DNA from: Pelagicoccus albus
Lineage (GTDB): Bacteria; Verrucomicrobiota; Verrucomicrobiia; Opitutales; Opitutaceae
Assembly (NCBI RefSeq): GCF_014230145.1
Contig: NZ_JACHVC010000012.1
Coordinates: 997,001-1,061,000 of the forward strand
DNA: 64,000 bases
Reading direction: 5' to 3'
Shown: piece after piece, positions 50,739 to 59,200 of the stretch
Layout of the letters: each line of letters opens with the position of its first letter
How positions within the stretch are numbered: position 1 is the first letter of the stretch
The notes under the pieces: model-generated
Database searches by the model: none
Told to the model about the DNA's origin: nothing
What the model saw: only the letters and a program-made list of their open reading frames with translations
Translations under genes and position numbers: made by a program

Positions 50739-51764
50739 CTAAATCAAGCCAGTGGTTTCATCCCACCCCTGCCACAGATTCAGAATCTGAATTGCTTGTC
50801 CACTGGCTCCCTTAACCAGATTGTCCTCGGCCGAAGTAATTACGAAATTGCCGGTTCTGTCGTCCTTCACCGCCGACATGTCGACTCTGTTAGTGCCTAC
50901 GACGTACTTGGTATCTGGTCTTGTACTGCTGGGCAGGATACAAACAAACGGCTTATCGCTGTAGCACTTTTCCCATTCCGCATACAGTTCCTCGAGAGTC
51001 GCCCCTGCCGAGGGAACGGTGATCGTGGTCGCGATACCACGGTTCATGGGAGCGAGATGAGGATTGAATTGAATAATCACCTTGTCCTCGGCTGCCTTGC
51101 TTAGCTGCTCCTCGATCTCCGAAAGGTGGCGGTGCTTCGGCAAACCGTAGGCCTTGGAGCTTTCGTTCACCTCACAGTAAGAAAACGCTTCTTTGCTCTG
51201 CTTTCCAGCTCCACTGGTTCCGCTATAGGAATTGACGACGATGTGCTCTTTGCTAACCAAGCCGGCTTTTACCAATGGCAAAAGCGGAACTAAAATACTG
51301 GTCGGATAGCATCCCGGACAGGCGAAGAGCTCCTTCTGTTCCCAAGCGTCATCGGAAAGCTCTGGCATGACATATTCTGCCTTGGCGAGTAGATCTACAT
51401 CCGGATGTGACGCTCCATAAAACTCCTCGTAAATAGCGGGATCGGAAATCCGGAAATCCGCGCTCAGATCGATAACCTTTTTGCCAGCATCCACTAAGTG
51501 CCGAGCGTATTCTGCTGCCGCTCCATGAGGCAGAGCCAAAAAGGCAACATCGATATCCTCCCGAGCAGCCAACTCCGCTGGATCGGAGTTTTCGAAAAGC
51601 ATGTCGTCCAACACACCTCTCATGGCAGGAATCACGGAGCTGACAGGTTCGCCCGCTTTGCTCCGTGAGGTGACGGCCTTCAAGGTCACTTTTGGGTGAG
51701 CGGAGAGGAGTTTGACTAGAGTTTCTCCCCCGTATCCGGAGGCGCCCACGATGGCAGCGTTCAT
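50739..51764 (-). CDS. argC: N-acetyl-gamma-glutamyl-phosphate reductase
   Basis: 341 residues. NADP-binding start MNAAIVGASGYGGETLVKLL, catalytic Cys in FACPGCYPTSIL, and HRHLSEIEEQL with the general-base His. Reduces N-acetylglutamyl phosphate to the semialdehyde. First gene of the operon argC-argJ-argB-argD-argF-argG; the upstream gap of about 164 bases to rpsI holds the rpsI terminator and presumably the arg promoter. No ArgR box could be fixed by eye. Confidence 0.96.
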   Translation of the reverse strand: MNAAIVGASGYGGETLVKLLSAHPKVTLKAVTSRSKAGEPVSSVIPAMRGVLDDMLFENSDPAELAAREDIDVAFLALPHGAAAEYARHLVDAGKKVIDLSADFRISDPAIYEEFYGASHPDVDLLAKAEYVMPELSDDAWEQKELFACPGCYPTSILVPLLPLVKAGLVSKEHIVVNSYSGTSGAGKQSKEAFSYCEVNESSKAYGLPKHRHLSEIEEQLSKAAEDKVIIQFNPHLAPMNRGIATTITVPSAGATLEELYAEWEKCYSDKPFVCILPSSTRPDTKYVVGTNRVDMSAVKDDRTGNFVITSAEDNLVKGASGQAIQILNLWQGWDETTGLI

Positions 51765-51871
51765 TTTAAGAGAAATTTGGACAGAGTTAGCCGTCTAGCG
51801 GTAGCGGTCGCTTCCTACGGGTAAATGAGTTTAGGATCAAAAAGGCAATAGTGCCTGAGTTAAGAATAGAA

Positions 51872-51904
51872 AAAGCCCTCATGGTACATACCAGTGAGGG
51901 CTTT
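51872..51904 (-). terminator. Terminator of rplM-rpsI
   Basis: Stem AAAGCCCTCA/TGAGGGCTTT with an inner TGGTA/TACCA pairing. On the minus strand it is followed by TTCTATTC, a moderate T-run, 25 bases after the rpsI stop. Confidence 0.8.
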
Positions 51905-51928
51905 CGAAAAATTCTGCTGATAAGCGAA

Positions 51929-52327
51929 TTAACGCTTGGAGAACTGGAACTTCTTACGTGCCCCTGGCTGACCGGCTTTCTTACGTTCCTTCATGCGAGG
52001 ATCGCGGGTAAGCAGACCGGCTTGCTTGAGCGGAGAACGAAGTTCACCGTCGAGCTTGAGAAGTGCACGAGCGATACCGAGGGAGATCGCGCCAGCTTGT
52101 CCGCTGTCACCGCCACCTTGTACCTTCGCGACGATGTCGACCTTGTCCTTAAGCTCGGAAGTAACGAGCGGGGAAAGGGCGATACGCTTGAAGTTATCGT
52201 GCGAGAAAAAGTCTTCGGTTTCCTTGCCGTTTACCACGATCTTGCCGGTGCCTTCTTGAAGGCGAACGCGAGCGACTGCAGTTTTACGACGGCCAGTGCC
52301 TAGAAATACGTTTGATTCAACGGACAT
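51929..52327 (-). CDS. rpsI: 30S ribosomal protein S9
   Basis: 132 residues, normal length. GTGRRKTAVARVRLQEGTG near the start, VQGGGDSGQAGAISLGIARAL in the middle, and the invariant C-terminal tail ending KKFQFSKR, which reaches the tRNA in the ribosomal P site. Follows rplM by 19 bases, the near-universal L13-S9 pair. Confidence 0.98.
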   Translation of the reverse strand: MSVESNVFLGTGRRKTAVARVRLQEGTGKIVVNGKETEDFFSHDNFKRIALSPLVTSELKDKVDIVAKVQGGGDSGQAGAISLGIARALLKLDGELRSPLKQAGLLTRDPRMKERKKAGQPGARKKFQFSKR

Positions 52328-52346
52328 GACTTAAATGAGCTAGAGA

Positions 52347-52775
52347 TTAGAGGGAGATTGCCTCTGGGTTTTGTGCTTCGTGCGGGTGCGACTCGCCAGC
52401 GTATACCTTAAGCTTGGTGAGCATCTTGCGAGCGAGGCGGTTCTTAGGGAGCATGCCCTTAACTGCGTGCTTTACCACGAAGTCTGGTTGACGCTCTTGC
52501 ATCTGCGATACGCTGAGGCGCTTTTCGCCACCTACGTAACCGCTGTAGAACATGTACTGCTTCTGCTCTTCCTTCTTACCAGTGAGGGCGATCTTGTCGG
52601 CATTGATAACGACAACGAAGTCACCGGTGTCCACGTGTGGAGTGTAGGCAGGCTTGTTGCGGCCACGTAGAATGTTTGCGATCTTCACAGATAGGCGTCC
52701 AAGTACCTGATCCTTGGCGTCGATCACGTACCACTTGCGCTCTACTGTTTCCTGTTTGGCTAGAAATGTTTTCAT
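52347..52775 (-). CDS. rplM: 50S ribosomal protein L13
   Basis: 142 residues from the ATG at 52775, the usual L13 length; the open frame extends nine codons further upstream. Signature: [40 protein letters not shown], and [20 protein letters not shown]. Binds 23S rRNA early in assembly. First gene of the L13-S9 operon. Confidence 0.98.
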   Translation of the reverse strand: MKTFLAKQETVERKWYVIDAKDQVLGRLSVKIANILRGRNKPAYTPHVDTGDFVVVINADKIALTGKKEEQKQYMFYSGYVGGEKRLSVSQMQERQPDFVVKHAVKGMLPKNRLARKMLTKLKVYAGESHPHEAQNPEAISL

Positions 52776-52860
52776 CGGATTTCGAGAAAAAGAGCAAAAC
52801 ACCTAGCCTGCGCCGGAGTCTTGTCAATGGTTTAGTAGAATAATTTTCGAATGCCTCGCA

Positions 52861-53535
52861 TTAGAATCCGAAGCTGATCGAGGCACTACCAAACAGGCTG
52901 CTGTCAGGCACGAGGGCACCAAAGTCGTTGGACGCGTAGTGAAGTCCGAAGGAAAGCCGCGACGCGTCACTCAACTCAATCGGGTAGATCAGATCCAAGC
53001 CAAAATAGCTATAGTCCTCATCACCATCGAAATAGCCAAGCGTTCCGGTCGCTTCAAAGGGAAAGCCCTCCAAGGGCACCGCGACGGTTGCAGACAATTC
53101 CGCTGCCGACTCTGAGAGATCGAAATCATGGAAAAGGTAAAGCGATGGAGAGACTGTACCGAGCTCTGCAAAAATTCCGGCGTGCGCTTCGCTCGAATCA
53201 TCGTCTCCCGAAACGAAATGACGTGTCAGCCCCACATCGAGAGCTATTTTCCGACTCAAGGCCCAGCCGTAACCGGCGTACAGGTCGAGTTCGTCGTCAA
53301 AAAAATCTGGAGATCCTCTGTTCTCCAACGGCCGAACCGCCCAGGCTCCGGCGTAGAAATCACCTTCGCTGAACTCAATGGAAGGAAATACCGTCAGATC
53401 TGCCGCTTGCAGCCCCCTATCAACATAGAGGCTGCTTACCACGGCTTCCGCATAGACATCCGCGTCGCAATAAGGGGCTGATAAAACAATAGAAAGGAAA
53501 GAAACGGTTGTCGGAGAAAGTCGTTTGAGCTTCAT
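52861..53535 (-). CDS. Outer-membrane beta-barrel protein (TorF/TIGR02001-like)
   Basis: About 224 residues from the ATG at 53535. Signal peptide MKLKRLSPTTVSFLSIVLSA, cleaved near residue 26. The rest has alternating strands such as VYAEAVVSSLYVDRGLQAAD, YAGYGWALSRKIALDVGLTR and LSFGLHYASNDFGALV, and ends in phenylalanine (SASISFGF), the outer-membrane assembly signal. Probable small porin or structural barrel; no ligand can be named. The start lies 94 bases from the divergent DUF423 gene. Confidence 0.8.
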   Translation of the reverse strand: MKLKRLSPTTVSFLSIVLSAPYCDADVYAEAVVSSLYVDRGLQAADLTVFPSIEFSEGDFYAGAWAVRPLENRGSPDFFDDELDLYAGYGWALSRKIALDVGLTRHFVSGDDDSSEAHAGIFAELGTVSPSLYLFHDFDLSESAAELSATVAVPLEGFPFEATGTLGYFDGDEDYSYFGLDLIYPIELSDASRLSFGLHYASNDFGALVPDSSLFGSASISFGF

Positions 53536-53629
53536 GAGGAGTCGGAACACGGTAGATAAATAGTAGGAACCTCGGATTTTGCTAACCAAACTTAGCGATT
53601 TCTACTCGCAAACCAAGCTTAGCCAACAA

Positions 53630-53989
53630 ATGAACAAACTTAAGATCAGCTGCCTTTTGGCAGCAGCAGGAGTCGGTATCGGCGCTTTCGGAGCCCACGG
53701 GCTAAAGCCACAGTTGTTGGCCAACGATTCCGTATCAACTTGGGAAACCGCGGTTTTTTACCACTTGATCCACGCCGTTGCGCTTTTCGTTCTGGCGAAT
53801 TCCAGCAAAGTAACTGGCACCTGGGCCTTCCGGCTCTGGACCGTCGGCATTATTTTGTTCTCGGGATCGCTCTACGCCCTCTCACTGACAAAATGGTCCG
53901 TACTCGGCCCTATAACTCCACTCGGTGGAGTAGCCTTCATCGCCGGCTGGATCACGCTAATGTTCGAAGCCAAGTCAGCCAAGGCCTAG
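53630..53989 (+). CDS. DUF423 family membrane protein
   Basis: 119 residues from the ATG at 53630. Four hydrophobic segments and the family signature AAAGVGIGAFGAHGLKP, followed by TAVFYHLIHAVALF. Matches the YgdD family of small inner-membrane proteins of unknown function. The frame opens 17 codons earlier, but the ATG MNKLKISCLLAAAG gives the normal N-terminus. Lies 16 bases before the CCA-adding enzyme gene and may be co-transcribed. Confidence 0.9.
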   Translation: MNKLKISCLLAAAGVGIGAFGAHGLKPQLLANDSVSTWETAVFYHLIHAVALFVLANSSKVTGTWAFRLWTVGIILFSGSLYALSLTKWSVLGPITPLGGVAFIAGWITLMFEAKSAKA

Positions 53990-54005
53990 CTCATCCCGCC
54001 GATCG

Positions 54006-55433
54006 ATGTCTCCCGTCCGCAGAGCATTCCATATAGAGCTGCCCCGCCCGCTGAGACAGGCTCTACACTCTTTGGAAACCCAGGGAGGCGTTTGCCGCGT
54101 GGTCGGAGGGTCGGTGCGTGATGCATTGTTGGGCATCGCCCCCAAGGATTTCGATGTCGAGGTTTACGGGCTGGAGCTGGAAAACATCGCCAAGGCTCTA
54201 GCCCCACTGGGAAAAACCGACTTGGTCGGAAAGGCTTTTGCCGTAGTTAAGCTGTGGACCCACGGGGAGGAATATGACTTCGCCATCCCTCGCCGCGAAT
54301 CCAAAACCGGCAGCGGCCACCGAGGTTTCACCATCGAAGCCAATGCCCACCTCAGCGAATTCGAAGCGATTCAGCGGCGAGACTTCACCATCAACGCTCT
54401 CCTTTACGATCACTCAAAAGGCGAAGTCATAGACTACGCGGGCGGACTGGAGGATTTATCCAATGGAATCCTACGCCATGTCAGCCCTGCCTTCGAGGAG
54501 GACCCGCTGAGAGTTCTGCGGGCAATGCAGTTCGCGGGTCGCTTCAAGCTGGAGCTCCACGACGAGACGGCGGAGCTCTGTCGCAGAATCGGGCACGAGT
54601 ATTGGACCCTCGCCAAAGAGCGAATCTGGCTGGAGTGGCAGAAATGGGCCAGCAAATCCAAGTCTCTCGCCCACGGCATGCGGGCTCTCGAGAAGTCGGG
54701 CTGGATTTGCTATTTTCCGGAGTTGAACGCATTGCGAGGTCTGCCCCAAGATCCCCTTTGGCACCCTGAGGGCGACGCTTGGACTCACACCCTGCATTGT
54801 TTGGATGCTTTGATCCGCGAGACGGATTGGCTGGAGTTGACCGAATCCCAAAGAGCTCCCCTCGCCTTCGGCGTCCTCTGCCACGATTTAGGAAAAGCTC
54901 GCTGCACACGCTGGGCTCTGAAGCGGGGAGAAAAGCACTGGATCAGTCCGGGTCACGACAACCAAAGCGTCTGGCTGGCAGAGCAATTTTTCGAATCCAT
55001 GCGCTCGCCTCTCGAAATAAGAGAGAAGGTCATGACTTTGGTCGGAAACCACCACTTTCTGAATACCGCGCCCGATGAGGGCCACAGCGACGCCTCCATT
55101 CGACGGTTATCGAAGCGGCTCGCTCCGGCGACGACCCGACAACTGGTTTATGTGATGAAGTCCGACCACTTGGGTCGCCCTCCGCTCGTATCGGAAGCAC
55201 AAACCGCTCGGATAGCGAAATTCGAAGAACGTATTCGAGAACTGGATCTGGTTGAATCCGCGCCAGCCCCTTTGCTCCTAGGGCGCCACTTGGTGTCTCG
55301 CGGGCTGAAGCCAGGGCCAGGATTCAAGCGAATCCTGGACCAAGCTTACGATGCCCAGCTAGGAGGCAGTTTCCGAAACGTGGAAGAAGCGGAAGCTTGG
55401 CTGGAGAAAAACTGGAATAAGCTTAATTGCTAA
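54006..55433 (+). CDS. cca: CCA tRNA nucleotidyltransferase with HD domain
   Basis: 475 residues. Class II nucleotidyltransferase head: VVGGSVRDALLG, then the metal-binding DFDVEVYGLE, RRDFTINALLYD and HVSPAFEEDPLRVLRAMQFAGRF. The C-terminal half includes an HD domain (THTLHCLDALI, GVLCHDLGKARCTRW). Adds or repairs the CCA end of tRNA; the HD domain adds phosphohydrolase activity in related enzymes. Its last 11 bases overlap the stop end of the convergent Rid gene. Confidence 0.94.
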   Translation: MSPVRRAFHIELPRPLRQALHSLETQGGVCRVVGGSVRDALLGIAPKDFDVEVYGLELENIAKALAPLGKTDLVGKAFAVVKLWTHGEEYDFAIPRRESKTGSGHRGFTIEANAHLSEFEAIQRRDFTINALLYDHSKGEVIDYAGGLEDLSNGILRHVSPAFEEDPLRVLRAMQFAGRFKLELHDETAELCRRIGHEYWTLAKERIWLEWQKWASKSKSLAHGMRALEKSGWICYFPELNALRGLPQDPLWHPEGDAWTHTLHCLDALIRETDWLELTESQRAPLAFGVLCHDLGKARCTRWALKRGEKHWISPGHDNQSVWLAEQFFESMRSPLEIREKVMTLVGNHHFLNTAPDEGHSDASIRRLSKRLAPATTRQLVYVMKSDHLGRPPLVSEAQTARIAKFEERIRELDLVESAPAPLLLGRHLVSRGLKPGPGFKRILDQAYDAQLGGSFRNVEEAEAWLEKNWNKLNC

Positions 55434-56730
55434 TTCCCAGAGCCTCAATCTCGATCAGAGCTCCCGCTGGAAGCTCCTCAATGGGAAAGGCGGTACGAAC
55501 CGGCTTCTCCGGATTCAACTTCGCGTGGTCAAAGAATCTGCGATACGCATTGTTCCATGCCCCAAATTCCGCCCCGAAACTGTCCTGAATATTCAAATAC
55601 GCCCGAAGTTGGATGACATCCGGATAATCCAAGCCTTCCGCAGCCAAACGCTTCTCCATAGTGAGCAAGGACTGCATGGCTTGATTATAAATGTTCTTTT
55701 CGTTTCGATCGATCACACCCGAAAACCAAGTTAGCTTCGCATCGCGAGCCACCGCCACAGAGCGACTGAGGAAGGAAGACTCCGACCCTTCGCGCCAAGC
55801 AGGCCCTTTCGCCTCACCTTCCGCTAGCGCCGGACCAAAGGGTCCCGTGGCGTCTGGAAACACAGCATAAAACTCGATCTCTACAATACGGCCGGTGGAG
55901 CCAAAGCCAGGTGCGGAAAATACACTTACTGGCGGAATGCCATTTGCGGTCTCCGACCAAAAGGATTCCCACGCTGCATCGAAACCTTCGAAGTCGGTCG
56001 AACGAGATCCCTCCTCATCCGTAACCGGACTCAGCATCACCCGGACAAAAGCCAAGTCCGCTCGACTCAGTCCCCAACTCTTCAATACATCGTCAAGCTT
56101 CGAAAGGGCCGAGGCGCTTTGCTGTTCCATGGAACCAAAGCCAGCCCCTTCGCCCGGAAGGGCATCAGCCAAAACTCCGGAAGTGATCAGCATACTCGAA
56201 TAAGGCTTAACCGCTCGCAAAGAGACGCTTGCATCTTCAGGCATGGAAATCCGCTCGTTCGCCCATGTGGTGGAAAGCTCTCCAAAAGTTTCCGGAGCCG
56301 AGGCCACCACAGCATCCATCGCCAAGGTTGCTCCGCCGGGCAAGGCACTCACCCCGATCGAGGTGCGCGTGGGCGCTTCTTGCTCACCTTCGAATGCGGC
56401 GCTGAACGCTTCTGACCATTTGCTCATTGTTGAGCCCATGCCTTGTCCCTTTTCGGACAGCAAGTATCCGCGTACATTTACCACGGAATCCAGAGAGATT
56501 CCCGCAGATTCGAGATCGCTTTCGAGTTCCTCGAATACACTCGTGGCCGCATCGAGCATGTCTTCGCTATCACTTGTGTAAGATTTTGTGAATACAATTG
56601 AAGCCAAAGGGTCCACGGTGGCGGCGGCACTGTAAGGGGCTCCTTCGAGTGGAGTTATTTCAAAGACAGGTTTCGACCAGACAAGAGTGGCCAAACATAC
56701 GAAAAAGGCGGTTAGGATTAGGCTACGCAT
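55423..56730 (-). CDS. Secreted protein with three tandem Rid (YjgF/RidA-like) domains
   Basis: 435 residues from the ATG at 56730 (frame opens at TTG six codons earlier). Signal peptide MRSLILTAFFVCLATLVWS. Three Rid-like units: about 28-145, 165-293 and 315-433. The first and third keep the Rid Arg that binds the carboxylate of imino acids: R122 (PTRTSIGVSALPGG) and R412 (PVRTAFPIEELPAGALIEIE). The middle one reads PPVSVFSAPGFG and lacks it, so it is likely structural. Rid proteins hydrolyse 2-imino acids to oxo acids and ammonia and are nearly always single-domain and cytosolic; three fused, exported copies are unusual. Divergent, 63 bases apart, from a D-amino-acid-oxidase-like gene, a plausible source of imino acids. 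Confidence 0.87.
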   Translation of the reverse strand: MRSLILTAFFVCLATLVWSKPVFEITPLEGAPYSAAATVDPLASIVFTKSYTSDSEDMLDAATSVFEELESDLESAGISLDSVVNVRGYLLSEKGQGMGSTMSKWSEAFSAAFEGEQEAPTRTSIGVSALPGGATLAMDAVVASAPETFGELSTTWANERISMPEDASVSLRAVKPYSSMLITSGVLADALPGEGAGFGSMEQQSASALSKLDDVLKSWGLSRADLAFVRVMLSPVTDEEGSRSTDFEGFDAAWESFWSETANGIPPVSVFSAPGFGSTGRIVEIEFYAVFPDATGPFGPALAEGEAKGPAWREGSESSFLSRSVAVARDAKLTWFSGVIDRNEKNIYNQAMQSLLTMEKRLAAEGLDYPDVIQLRAYLNIQDSFGAEFGAWNNAYRRFFDHAKLNPEKPVRTAFPIEELPAGALIEIEALGISN

Positions 56731-56793
56731 AGGCCGGCCTGACAGCAATTAAGGTGCCACCAGTGGCGCAGGCTTTGCTGACATCGCGACCCG

Positions 56794-58008
56794 ATGTCTA
56801 GTAACTTTCAACGCAGGGAATTCCTGCGCCTAGCTGGCTTGGGCCTTGGCCTCGGCGTGAGCGGAAACTTCGCTCTGGGCGCAGACAAATCCAAAACTCT
56901 AAGCGTCGCCCGCGAGCACACCAATTATCATGCTTTTGGAGAAATGCCTTTGGTCCGAGCGTCGCAGGATCGAATCGTGAAGGAAACGGTAGGCCTGCGT
57001 CCTTTCCGGGAGTCCGGTCCGAATTTGACTCATGAAAAAATTGGAGAGAAGAGCGTTTTCCACAACTACGGCCACGGCGGCTCCGGCTGGTCGCTTTCTT
57101 GGGGTACGAGCACGCAAGTTACGCAGGAAGCACTTTCGACCGGGGAAGAGGAATTCGCGGTCATCGGCTGCGGCGCGGTGGGCCTCACTTCCGCGATTAT
57201 TCTGCAGCGTGCTGGAAAAAAGGTCTCCATCTACAGCAAAGACCGCCACCCCAACATCACCTCCAGCGTCGCCACTGGAGTGTGGTCACCAGACTCGCGC
57301 ATTTGCCTAAAGGAGTATGCGACCGAGGAATTCGGAGCGTGGTGGAACAAGACCTGCCGAACTTCTTTCAAGATGTACCAGACTTTCCTGGGCTTGCCGG
57401 GATCGCCCATCGAATGGACCGATTCCTACGCCGTTTCGAACAAGCCTTGGGATGCGGAGCGGGAGAAGGATCCCAACGACACACAGCCAGAGTATGGTCA
57501 TTTCAACGACTACGTTAAGGACCTGACGCCTCAGTTCGTGGAGTTGAAGAAGAGCGAGAACCCGTTCAGCGAACCTTACGCAAAAAAGGGATCACGTATG
57601 ATCTTCAACATCTCCGCCTACCATCAGACCCTGCTCAACGAGTTCACCAGCCTCGGCGGGCGTTTGTACCATCGCGAATTCACCAGCCCATCGCAATTCA
57701 GCGAGTTGCCGGCTCCTGTCATTATAAACGCCACTGGACTGGGTTCAAAAACCTTGTTCAACGACAAGCAAATGCGGCCCGTCCGCGGACAATTAACCGT
57801 TCTCGTGCCTCAACCGGAGTTGCACTATGGTTTCGCCAACGAAGAGGCGTACGTCATCCCAAGAAGAGACGGTGTAGTGCTGGGAACCATAAGCAACGGC
57901 ATCATAGACTCAACCGACTTGAATGTGAATCCTCAGCAAAGTTACGATGCGGTATCAGCCATCGCCAAATCGATGACCGCTTCAAAGATCGCCAAGAGTC
58001 TGGCCTAA
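56794..58008 (+). CDS. Tat-exported, circularly permuted D-amino-acid-oxidase-like flavoprotein
   Basis: 404 residues with a twin-arginine signal (QRREFLRLAGLGLGLG). In D-amino acid oxidases (DAAO) the order is Rossmann GxGxxG, substrate domain, then a C-terminal GFRPVR and NYGHGG block. Here GLRPFR (67-72) and HNYGHGGSGW (90-99) come first, followed by the Rossmann motif VIGCGAVGLTSAI (123-135), VIINATGLGS (309-318), RGQLTVLV and YVIP (Y353); the protein ends where the DAAO C-terminal block would begin. R69 corresponds to human R283 and Y353 to Y228, the two substrate-carboxylate residues, so catalysis may be preserved. Predicted reaction: oxidise a D-amino acid or similar amine acid to an imino acid, giving H2O2, in the periplasm. 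Substrate untested. Strong terminator follows. Confidence 0.88.
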   Translation: MSSNFQRREFLRLAGLGLGLGVSGNFALGADKSKTLSVAREHTNYHAFGEMPLVRASQDRIVKETVGLRPFRESGPNLTHEKIGEKSVFHNYGHGGSGWSLSWGTSTQVTQEALSTGEEEFAVIGCGAVGLTSAIILQRAGKKVSIYSKDRHPNITSSVATGVWSPDSRICLKEYATEEFGAWWNKTCRTSFKMYQTFLGLPGSPIEWTDSYAVSNKPWDAEREKDPNDTQPEYGHFNDYVKDLTPQFVELKKSENPFSEPYAKKGSRMIFNISAYHQTLLNEFTSLGGRLYHREFTSPSQFSELPAPVIINATGLGSKTLFNDKQMRPVRGQLTVLVPQPELHYGFANEEAYVIPRRDGVVLGTISNGIIDSTDLNVNPQQSYDAVSAIAKSMTASKIAKSLA

Positions 58009-58032
58009 GTCCGCAGTCCCTCTCATAATTTC

Positions 58033-58066
58033 AAAGATCGGCTTCTTTCGAGGAGCCGATCTTTTT
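58033..58066 (+). terminator. Rho-independent terminator of the flavoprotein gene
   Basis: Perfect 11-bp stem AAAGATCGGCT/AGCCGATCTTT with a short inner CT/AG and TTCG loop, followed by a T-run (CTTTTT), 25 bases after the stop codon. Confidence 0.9.
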
Positions 58067-58438
58067 GCGTCCGTATCGAGGCTTTTCATACGAGAATTCA
58101 CAGCTGCTGCGAACTGATGCTTCTATAGAGGTTCGAGGAATAAGCTTCACCCCATCAACAACGAACAAGAAATGTGGAAATAGAAAACAGGCGATCTGCC
58201 TTCTCGACACTAATCCTCATAGCAGGGCGCGTATTCGCAAAACACAGACTACGCACCGCTATCAGAGCGATAGCACACATTCTCCTCCAAGCAGGCGCAA
58301 TCTGTTCGTTCAAGGTCCGAACGACGTCTCCCAGAACCTAAGACCCAACATCCAACACCGCTCCAACGTCGGCGCAATCAGTCCGGAATAGATCCCGTTA
58401 CCCTGAACTCATACGACCACCAAGATAGGAAATAATCT
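58067..58438. other. 372-bp non-coding gap
   Basis: A plus-strand open frame (58065-58391) has no ribosome site and no family match and looks like chance. A small dyad GCTATC-N5-GATAGC lies at 58258-58274. AGGA about 9 bases before the HAD gene ATG is its ribosome site. Nothing else recognised. Confidence 0.5.
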
Positions 58439-59200
58439 ATGACAAAACTGATTCTGACCCTCTGCGCCTGTGCCGCTCTTATGCTTTCCGTTTCAACGAA
58501 TGCCTATTCCCAAACTTCCGCAAAAGCGCCCATGCCAAAGGTCATCTTTTTCGACGTGAACGAAACCTTGCTGGACCTTGAGGACCTGCGTTCATCCGTG
58601 GCAGTAGCCTTGGACGGACGAGACGATCTGCTAGCGCTCTGGTTCTCCATGATGCTCCACCACTCTTTGGTAGACGCCACTACGGAACGCTTCCACACCT
58701 TCGGGGAAATCGGTGTCGCGGCACTGATGATGATCGCGGAAAGCAAAGGGATAGAACTCACCGAAGACGAAGCCCGCATCGCTATCGTTACCCCGCTGCG
58801 CAGTCTTCCCCCTCACCCGGACGTAAAGAGCGGACTCGAACGCATAAAAGCAAAGGGCACAATCCTAGTGAGCTTGACGAATTCGTCGAACCTCGGCGTG
58901 AAAACCCAGTTTGAAAACGCCGGACTGACCGAGTTCTTTGATCAGCGTTTGAGTGTGGAAGACATTAAAACCTACAAACCGGATCTGGAAACCTATCGTT
59001 GGGCCCTCGAAAAAATGGGCGTCGAAGCCGAAGAAGCCATGCTCGTCGCCGCACACGGTTGGGATATTGCCGGAGCTAAGGCCGCGGGCATGCAGGCCGC
59101 GTTCATAACCCGGCCCGGCAAAACCCTTTATCCACTGGCGATCGAGCCAGACTATATCGTATCCGACCTCCACGAGCTTGCCGAAATTCTAGAAGACTAA
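58439..59200 (+). CDS. Secreted HAD-family hydrolase, (S)-2-haloacid dehalogenase type II-like
   Basis: 253 residues. Signal peptide MTKLILTLCACAALMLSVST to about residue 25. HAD motifs: nucleophile D39 in IFFDVNETLLD, SLTNSS (motif II), KPDLETY (motif III) and HGWDIAGAKAAGM (motif IV), matching type II haloacid dehalogenases, whose first motif usually reads VFDVYGTL. The lid region is of the expected length. These enzymes are normally cytosolic; an exported copy is unusual. It may remove halogens from 2-haloacids in the periplasm or act on another phosphate or halide ester. Confidence 0.85.
   Translation: MTKLILTLCACAALMLSVSTNAYSQTSAKAPMPKVIFFDVNETLLDLEDLRSSVAVALDGRDDLLALWFSMMLHHSLVDATTERFHTFGEIGVAALMMIAESKGIELTEDEARIAIVTPLRSLPPHPDVKSGLERIKAKGTILVSLTNSSNLGVKTQFENAGLTEFFDQRLSVEDIKTYKPDLETYRWALEKMGVEAEEAMLVAAHGWDIAGAKAAGMQAAFITRPGKTLYPLAIEPDYIVSDLHELAEILED

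Noticed and set aside
58065-58391. 108-residue plus-strand open frame after the flavoprotein terminator
   Set aside because: No ribosome site, low-complexity basic composition and no recognisable fold; it begins within the terminator T-run.
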